The translations under genes and the position numbers were made by a program. The notes below the pieces were generated by a model. That model was not told where the DNA came from and did not search any database. It saw only the letters and a program-made list of their open reading frames with translations. Positions 1 to 7,020 of a stretch of DNA of 29,363 nucleotides are shown here, one piece after another. The stretch covers positions 1 through 29,363 of the forward strand of contig CAAGIE010000146.1 in the NCBI GenBank assembly GCA_900769835.1, in the 5' to 3' direction. Position 1 is the stretch's first letter. Every line of letters begins with the position of its first letter. Source of the DNA: an uncultured Oscillospiraceae bacterium. GTDB taxonomy: Bacteria > Bacillota > Clostridia > Oscillospirales > Oscillospiraceae.

Positions 1-467
1 ACGGCTTTGAAAACGCTCTGGCAAAGCAAGCCGCTCTCATCGCCTTTATCCCCATGCTGATGGGTACCGGCGGTAACTCCGGCTCCCAGTCCTCCGTTAC
101 GGTGATCCGCAGCCTGAGTCTGGGCGAACTGCATTTTTCCGACCTCCTGCGGGTACTGTGGAAAGAGATCCGCACCGCCGTACTTTGCGGCGTAGTGCTG
201 GCAGTGGTTTGTTTCCTCAAGATCTGGCTGGTGGATAAAATCCTGCTGGGAAATGAAGCCATCACTCTGCAGGTCAACGCAGTGGTGTGTCTTGCCCTGG
301 CGGTCACCGTGTTGGTGGCAAAGATTATCGGCGGCATCCTGCCGCTGCTGGCAAAAGCCGTCAAATTAGACCCCGCGGTTATGGCAAGCCCCTTTATCAC
401 ATCCATCGTGGATGCCCTTTCCCTTTTGGTCTATTTCCTGTTCGCGCAAATGATTTTGCCCATATAA
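1..467 (+). CDS. mgtE: MgtE-type magnesium transporter, C-terminal part (5' end outside window)
   Basis: Partial gene entering from the left edge; the reading frame starts at base 3 and stops with TAA at 465-467. About 154 residues are visible. They carry the MLMGTGGNSGSQSS signature of the MgtE membrane domain, the conserved loop lining the Mg2+ pore, followed by hydrophobic segments (for example AVLCGVVLAVVCFL, VVCLALAVTVLVAKI and SIVDALSLLVYFLFAQ). Family knowledge: MgtE is a homodimeric, Mg2+-gated channel with cytosolic N and CBS domains and a C-terminal five-helix membrane domain. The cytosolic domains would lie upstream of the window. An ATG inside the frame at 54 is not the true start, because the conserved signature already begins there and homologous sequence precedes it. 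A strong hairpin follows directly, so transcription probably ends here. Confidence 0.93.
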   Translation, partial: GFENALAKQAALIAFIPMLMGTGGNSGSQSSVTVIRSLSLGELHFSDLLRVLWKEIRTAVLCGVVLAVVCFLKIWLVDKILLGNEAITLQVNAVVCLALAVTVLVAKIIGGILPLLAKAVKLDPAVMASPFITSIVDALSLLVYFLFAQMILPI

Positions 468-471
468 AAAG

Positions 472-505
472 AACCCTGCATCGCTTTGATGCAGGGTTTT
501 TCTTT
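472..505. terminator. Bidirectional intrinsic terminator between mgtE and the deacetylase-like gene
   Basis: A perfect 11-bp stem (472-482 pairs with 488-498) encloses a 5-base loop. It is followed by a T-rich tract on the plus strand (TTTTTCTTTT) and, read on the minus strand, by CTTTTTATA. It lies just after the mgtE stop and just before the minus-strand gene's stop at 505-507, so it can serve both convergent genes. Confidence 0.9.
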
Positions 506-1875
506 TAGTAAATTGCAGGTCTTGCCGCGTCCAGAACCAGTTCTGTATCAAACATTCCCGCAAACCACTGGGAATGTTTTTTCAGGTTGTAGGCGGTGAC
601 CAGGATCCGTCCCTGACGGAAATAGTCGCCATGGGCGCTCGCCCAGGTGCTGCCTTCCTTGCAGAAGCCCACAAAGTAGCGGAAGCCCGCTTCATACAGA
701 GCGTTGAACCGCTCGCCACTGTAAGGGCCGGATGCGGAAAGGTCTTCATTTTGGGCAAACACAAATGTGTCCACCTTGCCCAGCACCGGCTCTACCTTCT
801 GCCGCCAGGTTTCCAGCTCCACGCGGATATCATTCAAAAGCGCAGTGGCATATCCCGTATTGGCATAACTATAACACGCCAGCGTGTAGCCGCTCTCCCG
901 CAGGGCATCTGCCACCTTCTTGGCGGCGGCCTTGTCTGCACCGGTGATGTCCCGATAGCCGAACAGACCGTCCATACCGGTCAGGGCGATGGTGGCTCTT
1001 GCGCCACGGTAGGAAAAGCCGGGGTGGGTCGCGATAAATTTCTCCAGGATGGGAACCATATCGTAGTCGCCGCGAACCAGTTTGCCATCCTTGGTCATCA
1101 TTTCATTTACGAAATTGCCCTCTTCGTCAATCAGGAGTTTGGATGCAAAGCCTGCGCCGTTGGCATCCGGCTGACCGTCCTCATTGGGGTCTACCAGATA
1201 AGTGTTGTAGTTGGCATTGGTTTCCGTGAGCATCAGGGGCTTTTTGCCCGCGGGAAGTTTCAGTTCCTTTGCCACATAGGTAACACTGCCGTCCTGAGCG
1301 GTCTGCACCTCCACGATATCGTGGCGATCCACCAGCACATAGCCACTTTCATACAACTGCTACAGGATCTTTCCGAACTCCTCCACAGTAATGAAATTAT
1401 TATTGATGGGCCCGCCGTAGACGGGGTAGTTAAAGGCTCTGCCGGTATCCACCACCAGCATCTGGAAGGAAAGATTCAGCACCTTGCCGGGGTCGTTCCA
1501 AACCACCATATCCTCCACCGCTTTGCGGCAGATTTCCAGACGGTCGCCCACCTCTGTATACACCGTGGGGTCGCCCTCAAAAGCCTCCAGCACCGCCAGC
1601 GCCGCTTCGTATTCCATGCTTTCCATCAACTGATCGGCCTCTGCCGCCACCTGATGCTGCTGGGCATCCCACAACGCGTGCTGCTGTTGCTCCGCCGCCT
1701 CCTGGCGGGCCAGGCGCTTTCTGGCCTGACTGCGCTCCACCGCAAGGCTGATGGAACCGATGATAAACACCAGTATCAGGATCACCGCCGTAGCGGCAAT
1801 GATCAGAGGCAGACGATCCTGCTTAAATGCCTCCATTCTGGTGCGTTTTCTGGGTTTTCTATTGGGTTGCTCCAT
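505..1875 (-). pseudogene. Membrane-anchored polysaccharide deacetylase-like protein, interrupted by one in-frame TAG
   Basis: The start is the ATG at 1875-1873, preceded by AGAAAGGG. One continuous frame of 456 codons runs to TAA at 507-505, except for a TAG at codon 172 (1362-1360). Both halves are intact and in register. Residues 22-48 form a transmembrane helix after a basic N-terminus, and residues 47-100 are Gln/Ala/Glu-rich and probably coiled coil. From about 134 onward it resembles predicted NodB-like or degenerate polysaccharide deacetylases of gut Clostridia (VVDTGRAF, then YESGYVLVDRHDIVEVQ after the stop, SYRGARATIALTGMDG, and a C-terminal FNLKKHSQWFAG-like end). It would be a cell-surface-facing enzyme or a catalytically altered relative. 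The stop falls within the conserved 'KIL.QLYESGYVLV' stretch, where Gln or a similar residue is expected, so a single-base change is the simplest cause. Read-through cannot be excluded. The family call is from recall and is moderate. Confidence 0.72.
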
Positions 1876-1911
1876 ACCGAACACCCTTTCTCTGTGTTTT
1901 TCGATACTATA

Positions 1912-1940
1912 ATTATACCCGTTTCCTCCGGAAAAAGCAA
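1912..1940 (-). promoter_or_regulatory. Sigma-A promoter for the deacetylase-like gene
   Basis: On the minus strand, TTGCTT (1940-1935) and a perfect TATAAT (1917-1912) are separated by 17 bp. They lie about 37 bp upstream of the gene's ATG. The -35 box nearly abuts the -35 box of the divergent luxS promoter. Confidence 0.7.
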
Positions 1941-1941
1941 G

Positions 1942-1970
1942 TTGCAATCATTTTGAAATTGCGATATAAT
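1942..1970 (+). promoter_or_regulatory. Sigma-A promoter for luxS-mtnN
   Basis: TTGCAA (1942-1947) and a perfect TATAAT (1965-1970) are separated by 17 bp. They are followed 15 bp later by AAGGAG (1986-1991) and the luxS ATG at 1999. The implied 5' leader is only about 20-25 nt, too short to hold a riboswitch. Confidence 0.85.
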
Positions 1971-1998
1971 GGACATACTATACATAAGGAGCAAAATT

Positions 1999-2475
1999 AT
2001 GGAAAAGATCACCAGCTTTACCATCGACCATATCCGCCTGCAGCCGGGGCTTTATGTGTCCCGCAAGGACAAAATCGGCAACGAAACCATCACCACCTTC
2101 GACCTGCGGCTCACCAGCCCCAACGAAGAGCCGGTGCTGAACACCGCCGAGGCCCACACCATCGAGCATCTGGCCGCCACTTATCTGCGAAATGAACCCA
2201 CTTGGAAAGAGCGGGTCATCTACTTCGGCCCCATGGGCTGCCGCACCGGTTTTTACCTGCTTCTGGCAGGCGACCTCACAAGCGGCGATGCCCGGGAACT
2301 GGTGGCAGACACCTTCCGTTTTGTGCGGGATTTCCGTGGGGATGTGCCCGGCGCCAGCGCCAGGGACTGCGGCAATTATCTGGATATGAACCTGCCTATG
2401 GCAAACTATTGGGGTGCAAAATATGTCCGCCTGCTGGAAACTGCCGGCGAGGACAGATTTGTGTATCCGGAATAA
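1999..2475 (+). CDS. luxS: S-ribosylhomocysteine lyase LuxS
   Basis: A 158-residue protein, the usual length for LuxS. It cleaves S-ribosylhomocysteine to homocysteine and DPD, the precursor of autoinducer-2, in the cytosol as a metal-bound homodimer. Visible signatures are HTIEH at 53-57 (metal ligands His53 and His57, catalytic Glu56), GCRTGFY with the catalytic Cys81, and ARDCGNYL with the third metal ligand Cys124. The ATG at 1999 was chosen over an upstream in-frame extension because AAGGAG lies 7 bp before it and the protein then starts MEKITSF, close to LuxS N-termini. The next gene, mtnN, makes the LuxS substrate. The two are 10 bp apart and share the promoter at 1942-1970. Confidence 0.97.
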   Translation: MEKITSFTIDHIRLQPGLYVSRKDKIGNETITTFDLRLTSPNEEPVLNTAEAHTIEHLAATYLRNEPTWKERVIYFGPMGCRTGFYLLLAGDLTSGDARELVADTFRFVRDFRGDVPGASARDCGNYLDMNLPMANYWGAKYVRLLETAGEDRFVYPE

Positions 2476-2485
2476 GGAGTGGCTT

Positions 2486-3196
2486 ATGAAGAAGTTGGGA
2501 ATCATTGGCGCTATGAGCGTCGAAGTTGAACATTTGAAAGCACAATTACAGAACATTTCCTGCAAAACCGTGGGTGGAATGGACTTTTTTGAAGGCATTT
2601 TAGAGGGGCAGGATATGGTGATCGTCGTGTGCGGCGTCGGCAAAGTCAATGCCGCTCTCTGCGCCCAGGCGCTTTGCGACTGTTTCTCTGTCACGCACAT
2701 CGTCAACACCGGCATCGCCGGCTCTCTGTGCGCGGAACTGGACATCGGCGACTTTGTGATCAGTCGGGATGCCATGTACCACGACTTTACCTGCCAGGGG
2801 CTGAACCCCGCCTACAAGGTGGGTCAGGTGCCGGATCTTCCCGTTCTGTCCTTCCCCGCCGACGAAATGCTGCAGACCCTTGCTCTCCGGGCGGCAGAAG
2901 CGGTGCATCCCGGTCATAGCCGCATCGGCCGCGTTGCCAGCGGCGACCAGTTTGTCAGCGATCCCGCGCTGAAGGATGCCATCATCCGCAACACCGGCGC
3001 GCTCTGCACCGAAATGGAAGGCGCCGCCATCGCCCATGCCGCCTGGAAAAACGGCATTCCCTGCGTGGTGATCCGCGCCATTTCCGACAAAGCCGACGGC
3101 TCTGCCCACATGGACTACCCCACCTTTGAGGCCCTGGCCGCCAAGCGCAGTGCCGCCGTCACCGCTATGCTGGCAAAGGAACTTTCCGCCTTATAA
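2486..3196 (+). CDS. mtnN: 5'-methylthioadenosine/S-adenosylhomocysteine nucleosidase
   Basis: A 236-residue cytosolic enzyme that hydrolyses methylthioadenosine and S-adenosylhomocysteine, releasing adenine. With SAH the product is S-ribosylhomocysteine, the substrate of the adjacent LuxS. The N-terminus MKKLGIIGAM with Glu13, the TGIAGS loop at 75-80, MEGAA with Glu178, and RAISDKAD with Asp201 match the catalytic and nucleoside-binding residues known from E. coli MTAN (Glu12, Glu174, Asp197). Its AAGGAG (2474-2479) overlaps the luxS stop codon, which indicates translational coupling. The start at 2486 was chosen because of this site and the canonical N-terminus. Together with luxS this is a complete activated-methyl recycling and AI-2 pair. 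Confidence 0.97.
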   Translation: MKKLGIIGAMSVEVEHLKAQLQNISCKTVGGMDFFEGILEGQDMVIVVCGVGKVNAALCAQALCDCFSVTHIVNTGIAGSLCAELDIGDFVISRDAMYHDFTCQGLNPAYKVGQVPDLPVLSFPADEMLQTLALRAAEAVHPGHSRIGRVASGDQFVSDPALKDAIIRNTGALCTEMEGAAIAHAAWKNGIPCVVIRAISDKADGSAHMDYPTFEALAAKRSAAVTAMLAKELSAL

Positions 3197-3212
3197 ATTC
3201 CTCCTTTTTCAG

Positions 3213-3241
3213 TTGACAGTTTTCCCCTCTTTTGCTATAAT
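3213..3241 (+). promoter_or_regulatory. Consensus sigma-A promoter for mntP
   Basis: A perfect TTGACA (3213-3218) and a perfect TATAAT (3236-3241) are separated by 17 bp. The gene's ATG is 35 bp downstream of the -10 box. The expected leader is under 35 nt, so there is no room for the manganese yybP-ykoY riboswitch that often precedes this gene family. Confidence 0.9.
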
Positions 3242-3276
3242 CTCCCGCGGAAAAGTACTATTTTGGAGGAACATAA

Positions 3277-3858
3277 ATGAGTTTGTGGGAACTTATCGTG
3301 CTGGCAGTAGGTGTCAGTATGGACGCCTTTGCGGTATCGGTTTGCAAAGGTCTTGCAACGCCGAAAGCCAGGCTCCGCCACAGTTTTATCTGCGGCGCAT
3401 GGTTCGGCGGCTTTCAGGCCTTGATGCCCCTGATCGGCTTTTTCCTGGGCAGTCTGTTTGCCGAGGCCATCGAAATGTTCGACCACTGGGTCGCCTTCGG
3501 TCTTCTGGCGATCATCGGCTTCAACACGCTGAAGGAAGCCCTGAAATCCGATTGCGAATGCTGTGAGAACCACTCTGCGGACTTTGCTTTCAAGACGATG
3601 TTCGTCATGGCCATTGCCACCAGCATCGACGCGTTGGCGGTTGGTGTCGGTCTGGCTATGGAGATCACACAGAGCCGGATTTTCCTTGCCGTCCTGCTCA
3701 TCGGCATTACCACGTTCCTGTTCTGCGCGGTGGGTGTGAAGCTGGGCAACATCTTCGGCTCCAAGTTCGAAAAACCTGCTCAGATCGCCGGCGGTACCAT
3801 CCTGATCCTTTTGGGTCTGAAGATCCTGCTGGAGGGTCTGAACGTCATTAAGTTCTGA
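3277..3858 (+). CDS. mntP: Putative manganese efflux pump MntP
   Basis: A 193-residue polytopic membrane protein of the MntP/YebN family, which exports Mn2+ across the cytoplasmic membrane. The family's internal duplication is clear: AVGVSMDAFAVSVCKGL in the first half (Asp16) and ATSIDALAVGVGLA in the second (Asp118). These acidic residues in helices are needed for transport in characterised homologues. About six hydrophobic helices are visible. The cytosolic linker holds an unusual CECCENH cluster (Cys93, Cys95, Cys96, His99). The ATG at 3277 follows TGGAGGA (3264-3270). It has its own consensus promoter, and no terminator was seen before it, so some read-through from mtnN is possible. Confidence 0.92.
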   Translation: MSLWELIVLAVGVSMDAFAVSVCKGLATPKARLRHSFICGAWFGGFQALMPLIGFFLGSLFAEAIEMFDHWVAFGLLAIIGFNTLKEALKSDCECCENHSADFAFKTMFVMAIATSIDALAVGVGLAMEITQSRIFLAVLLIGITTFLFCAVGVKLGNIFGSKFEKPAQIAGGTILILLGLKILLEGLNVIKF

Positions 3859-3859
3859 T

Positions 3860-4330
3860 ATGAATGCTTTACAAAAACGTCGCCTGAAACTTTGCCTCGG
3901 GGCTATGATCCTCAATCTTCTGTTTATCTGGGGCAACTCCCTTTTGCCCGGTCATATTTCCGCGGCCATCAGCCGTTTTGTCGGTCAGGTGCTAAGCATT
4001 TTCTTTTCCGGAAACGGGGAGGAACCTGCCCCCGCCGGAGAGGGCGTTCTCCGCAAGATCGCCCATTTTTCAGAATTTTGCTCCTTAGGCTTTTTGCTCT
4101 CTGCGCTTCTGTATCTGCTGAAAAAGCCCTATGCCCTTTCCCTGCCTTTGGGCGCGCTGGCAGGTGCTGTGGATGAATGTCTGCAGCTCCTGGTGCCGGA
4201 ACGCGGCCCCCTCATCCGGGATGTGGGCATCGACACTTTGGGTGTAATTGCCGGACTCGGTATTTTCGCTTTGGCAATCGCCCTCCGGAAGCGTAAAACG
4301 CAAACTTCTTTGGAGGAAACAACATCATGA
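3860..4330 (+). CDS. VanZ-like family membrane protein
   Basis: A 156-residue protein with about four hydrophobic segments, matching the VanZ-like family. The diagnostic stretches are RKIAHFSEF at 65-73 and DECLQLLVPERGP starting at 105, followed by IRDVGIDTLG. VanZ of enterococcal glycopeptide clusters confers low-level teicoplanin resistance. Most chromosomal homologues, including those near cell-envelope genes, have no proven role, so I infer only an envelope-associated function. The start ATG lies one base after the mntP stop, and no good ribosome site precedes it, so translation is probably coupled to mntP. Its stop overlaps the next start as ATGA. Confidence 0.85.
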   Translation: MNALQKRRLKLCLGAMILNLLFIWGNSLLPGHISAAISRFVGQVLSIFFSGNGEEPAPAGEGVLRKIAHFSEFCSLGFLLSALLYLLKKPYALSLPLGALAGAVDECLQLLVPERGPLIRDVGIDTLGVIAGLGIFALAIALRKRKTQTSLEETTS

Positions 4331-4899
4331 AAAAACTACTTGCAATTTTCATCGCGCTGGTGATGGCGCTGGGGGTATGTACCGCCTGCTCCAAAAAGCC
4401 GGCCGCCGACCCCACCACCGCGCCCACCGAAGCCGCCGACCTGACTCCCATCTCCATTCTGGCAGGGGTTTTGGCCCGCTACCGGCAGGACGATGCGGTG
4501 TTCCACGTCAGTCTGGATATGGCGGTGGATATGCAGGAAAACAGTGACCTGCTCCAGACCATTCTCTATATCCCCCAGGGGCAGATGAAGCACATCACCG
4601 GCGCCGCCACGATGATGCACATGAACCAAAGTTCCTTTACCGGCGCCGCTTTGCAACTGGAGAAAGGGACAGACCCCAACGCATTTGCCGCAGAACTTGC
4701 CGATGCGGTCGCAGAAACCCAATGGCTTTGCGGCATCCCCGAGAAGATGTTTATTGCCACCGTGGACGACTCTTTTATGGTGATCGCCTATGGCCTGGAC
4801 AACGACCAGGCGCCCCTGATCACCACCTTCCAGACGCACCTGAAAGAAGCCTACGGCGACCGGGTGGCAGTGCTCAAAACCATCGACACTTTTACCTGA
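4327..4899 (+). CDS. Small secreted lipoprotein, possibly DUF4358-like
   Basis: A 190-residue protein with a lipoprotein signal: MKKLLAIF, a hydrophobic core, then a VCTAC lipobox with Cys21 as the lipidation site (the -3 position is Cys or Val rather than Leu). A Pro/Thr/Ala-rich linker at about 25-40 is followed by a compact domain containing IPEKMFIATVDDSFMVIAYG. The layout recalls the small DUF4358 lipoproteins of Clostridia, but I am not certain. The function is unknown. GGAGG (4312-4316) lies upstream, and the ATG overlaps the VanZ stop by 4 bp, so it is the last gene of an mntP-vanZ-lipoprotein unit closed by the terminator at 4914-4938. Confidence 0.8.
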   Translation: MKKLLAIFIALVMALGVCTACSKKPAADPTTAPTEAADLTPISILAGVLARYRQDDAVFHVSLDMAVDMQENSDLLQTILYIPQGQMKHITGAATMMHMNQSSFTGAALQLEKGTDPNAFAAELADAVAETQWLCGIPEKMFIATVDDSFMVIAYGLDNDQAPLITTFQTHLKEAYGDRVAVLKTIDTFT

Positions 4900-4913
4900 T
4901 TATCCGCCTTATT

Positions 4914-4938
4914 ACACCGCCGGAAGGCGGTGTTTTTT
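4914..4938 (+). terminator. Intrinsic terminator ending the mntP unit
   Basis: An 8-bp perfect, GC-rich stem (4914-4921 pairs with 4926-4933) with a stable GGAA tetraloop is followed by a run of T (4934-4938). It separates the housekeeping unit from the polysaccharide operon. Confidence 0.92.
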
Positions 4939-4962
4939 ATGCTCTTTTTGCATTTTCGACAA

Positions 4963-5038
4963 TTTTTGCGCCCGTTCTTGTTTATAATCACAAGAAAACG
5001 CAATTTATTTTGTACATCTTTTTTTGCGATTTTTCTTG
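4963..5038 (+). repeat. Two copies of TTTTTGCG-N4-TTCTTG phased 58 bp apart
   Basis: TTTTTGCG (4963-4970) plus TTCTTG (4975-4980) recurs as TTTTTGCG (5021-5028) plus TTCTTG (5033-5038), with the same 4-base gap. TATAAT follows each copy (4983-4988 and 5048-5053). The second copy contains the -35 element of the operon promoter. It could be an operator pair or a chance result in an AT-rich gap. Confidence 0.45.
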
Positions 5039-5053
5039 CAATTTCTTTATAAT
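5024..5053 (+). promoter_or_regulatory. Probable main promoter of the polysaccharide operon
   Basis: TTGCGA (5024-5029) and a perfect TATAAT (5048-5053) are separated by 18 bp in the 228-bp AT-rich gap after the terminator. The implied leader to the first ATG is about 65-70 nt and ends in AAAGGAG (5114-5120). No strong hairpin is seen in the leader. Confidence 0.7.
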
Positions 5054-5127
5054 ATAGTAGAATGTTATAAGTACTATTATGTCTTATTGCGACCTTTTTG
5101 CAAAAGCATTTCGAAAGGAGCTTTTTT

Positions 5128-6351
5128 ATGCAGAACAATTCCCCCAAAATGAACATTCCCTTCTCCCCTCCGGACATTTCCGAACTGGAGGTGCAGGAGG
5201 TTGCCGCGGCGCTGCGTTCCGGCTGGATCACCACCGGCCCCCGCACCAAGCAATTAGAGCGTAACATTGCCGAATATGTAGGCGTCAACAAGTGCGTTTG
5301 TCTCAACTCCCAGACCGCCTGCGCCGAGATGGCTCTGCGGGTGCTGGGCATCGGCCCCGGCGACGAGGTCATCGTCCCCGCTTATACATACACCGCATCC
5401 GCTTCCGTGGTGGATCACGTGGGCGCAAAACTGGTGCTGATCGACAGTCAGAAGGACTCCCTGGAGATGGACTACGAGGCCGTGGAGAACGCCATCAACG
5501 AGAACACCAAGGCCATCATCGCAGTTGATCTGGCAGGTATTCCCTGCGATTACAGCAAACTCTTTCCCATGGTTCTGCGCAAGAGCCACCTCTTCCGTCC
5601 CAATTCCGGCCTGCAAAAGGCGCTGGGTCGTGTCGCTATTCTGGCAGATACCGCTCACGCATTCGGCGCAGAGCGTGAGGGTGTGATGGCAGGTGCCATC
5701 GCAGACTTCTCCTCCTTCTCCTTCCACGCGGTGAAGAACCTGACCACCGCAGAGGGTGGCGCCCTGACCTGGAACACCATTATGGGCATCGACGACGAAG
5801 CCATCTATAAGCGCCTGCAACTTCTGAGCCTCCACGGTCAGAGCAAGGACGCTCTGGCAAAGACCCAGCTGGGTGCCTGGGAATACGATGTCATCGGCAC
5901 TTGGTATAAGTGCAATATGACCGACATCACCGCCGCCATCGGCCTCAAGCAGCTGGAGCGCTATCCCGAAATGCTCCGCCGCAGAGAAGCCATTATCGGT
6001 AACTACGATGCCGCCCTCAAGCCCCTGGGCGTCAAGGTGCTGAACCACTACACCGACGACTACCGTTCCTCCGGTCATCTGTACCTGACCCGCGTTCCCG
6101 GCATCACCCTGGAGCAGCGCAACGAGATCATCATCAAGATGGCAGAGGCCGGCATTGCCTGCAACGTCCACTATAAGCCCCTGCCTATGCACACCGCATA
6201 CAAGAACCTGGGCTTCGACATCAAGGACTTCCCCAATGCCTATGCCCACTTCGAAAACGAGATCACCCTGCCCCTGCACACCAACCTCACCGATGAGCAG
6301 GTGGACTACGTGATCGAAAACTATGTTGAGATCCTGAAAGCATACCTGTAA
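5128..6351 (+). CDS. DegT/DnrJ/EryC1/StrS-family nucleotide-sugar aminotransferase
   Basis: A 407-residue PLP enzyme of fold type I. It transfers an amino group, normally from glutamate, to a keto group on a nucleotide-activated sugar in the cytosol. Seen: SGWITTGP near the N-terminus, the cofactor Asp174 in ILADTAHAFGA, the Schiff-base Lys203 in SFHAVKNLTTAEGG, and a C-terminal RSSGHLYLTR substrate loop. The ATG at 5128 was preferred to an upstream TTG because AAAGGAG lies 7 bp before it and the protein then begins near the usual N-terminus. It is the first gene of the operon, 12 bp before the initiating transferase. This suggests the first sugar of the repeat unit is an amino-dideoxy sugar made in the style of PglE or PglC pathways. 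The exact substrate and the position aminated are not determinable here. Confidence 0.9.
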   Translation: MQNNSPKMNIPFSPPDISELEVQEVAAALRSGWITTGPRTKQLERNIAEYVGVNKCVCLNSQTACAEMALRVLGIGPGDEVIVPAYTYTASASVVDHVGAKLVLIDSQKDSLEMDYEAVENAINENTKAIIAVDLAGIPCDYSKLFPMVLRKSHLFRPNSGLQKALGRVAILADTAHAFGAEREGVMAGAIADFSSFSFHAVKNLTTAEGGALTWNTIMGIDDEAIYKRLQLLSLHGQSKDALAKTQLGAWEYDVIGTWYKCNMTDITAAIGLKQLERYPEMLRRREAIIGNYDAALKPLGVKVLNHYTDDYRSSGHLYLTRVPGITLEQRNEIIIKMAEAGIACNVHYKPLPMHTAYKNLGFDIKDFPNAYAHFENEITLPLHTNLTDEQVDYVIENYVEILKAYL

Positions 6352-6363
6352 GGAGCGAATAGC

Positions 6364-6999
6364 ATGTATAAGCAGTTTTTTAAGCGCGTGATCGATATTT
6401 TCCTCAGCCTGATGGCAATGCCCTTTCTGGGTCTGGCGCTGATCATCTTCGCGCCCATTATCTACTTCACCGACAAAGGCCCGGTGTTCTACAACGCAGA
6501 GCGCGTGGGCAAAGACGGCAAACTCTTCAAGATGTTCAAGTTCCGCAGTATGTACGTCAATGCCCCGGACATTCGTCTGGCAGACGGCTCTACATACAAC
6601 GGCGAAGACGACCCCCGCGTGACCCCCATCGGTCGCTTTATGCGTAAGACCAGCATCGACGAACTGCCCCAGATCCTGAACATTCTCATCGGTACCATGA
6701 GTTTGATCGGCCCCCGTCCCGATCCCCCGGATTGGCTGGAGCGTTACCCCGAGGATATCAAGGTATTCCTCACTGTCCGTCCCGGTATCACCGGTTATAG
6801 CCAGGCATACTTCCGCAACAGTGCCGACGGCGAAGCAAAGATGCAGCACGACGCCTATTACGCCACCCACTGCACCTTCCGGATGGACATTAAGATCTTC
6901 TTCAAGACCATCACCACCGTAGTGCTGGGCGAGAACACCTACAAGGACATGGAAAACGAAGCAGAGGCAGCGGAAGAAGCTGCTCAGCTAAAAAAATAA
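6364..6999 (+). CDS. Initiating phosphoglycosyl transferase (monotopic bacterial sugar transferase family)
   Basis: A 211-residue protein of the small PglC-like type. It transfers a sugar-1-phosphate from a UDP-sugar to undecaprenyl phosphate at the inner face of the membrane, starting repeat-unit assembly. Seen: an N-terminal hydrophobic re-entrant helix (8-36), the basic FKFRSM motif (59-63), the catalytic Asp99-Glu100 dyad in SIDELPQ, the PRP motif at 118-120, and VRPGITGYSQ at 138-147. There is no large multi-helix N-terminal domain as in WbaP or WcaJ. The C-terminal tail is Glu/Ala-rich. AAGGAG (6351-6356) provides the start. Its place just after a sugar aminotransferase fits an amino-sugar as donor. 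Confidence 0.93.
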   Translation: MYKQFFKRVIDIFLSLMAMPFLGLALIIFAPIIYFTDKGPVFYNAERVGKDGKLFKMFKFRSMYVNAPDIRLADGSTYNGEDDPRVTPIGRFMRKTSIDELPQILNILIGTMSLIGPRPDPPDWLERYPEDIKVFLTVRPGITGYSQAYFRNSADGEAKMQHDAYYATHCTFRMDIKIFFKTITTVVLGENTYKDMENEAEAAEEAAQLKK

Positions 7000-7020
7000 T
7001 CGTTAAGGGAGGCCCGCAGG

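Noticed and set aside
574..1956. A 460-codon plus-strand frame opposite the deacetylase-like gene
   Set aside because: Considered because the minus-strand gene is interrupted. However, it has no ribosome site or motifs, and the minus-strand halves carry the family signatures and promoter.
1942..1998. A possible SAM or SAH riboswitch before luxS-mtnN
   Set aside because: The -10 box ends 28 bp before the ATG, and no aptamer-like sequence fits.
3197..3276. A possible manganese (yybP-ykoY) riboswitch before mntP
   Set aside because: The consensus promoter leaves a leader of under 35 nt, too short for the aptamer.
4956..4988. A second promoter using the first TATAAT (4983-4988)
   Set aside because: The nearest -35-like hexamers are at poor spacing (11 or 21 bp), so only the 5024-5053 promoter is listed.
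5054..5077. A leader hairpin (ATAGTA...TACTAT) as an attenuator
   Set aside because: The stem is only about 6 A/T-rich pairs with a 12-base loop and no T-run follows it, so it is unlikely to be stable.
5254..6870. A 538-codon minus-strand frame opposite the first aminotransferase and the PGT
   Set aside because: No recognisable domain; low-complexity Val/Gly/His/Asp composition typical of antisense frames in this genome.
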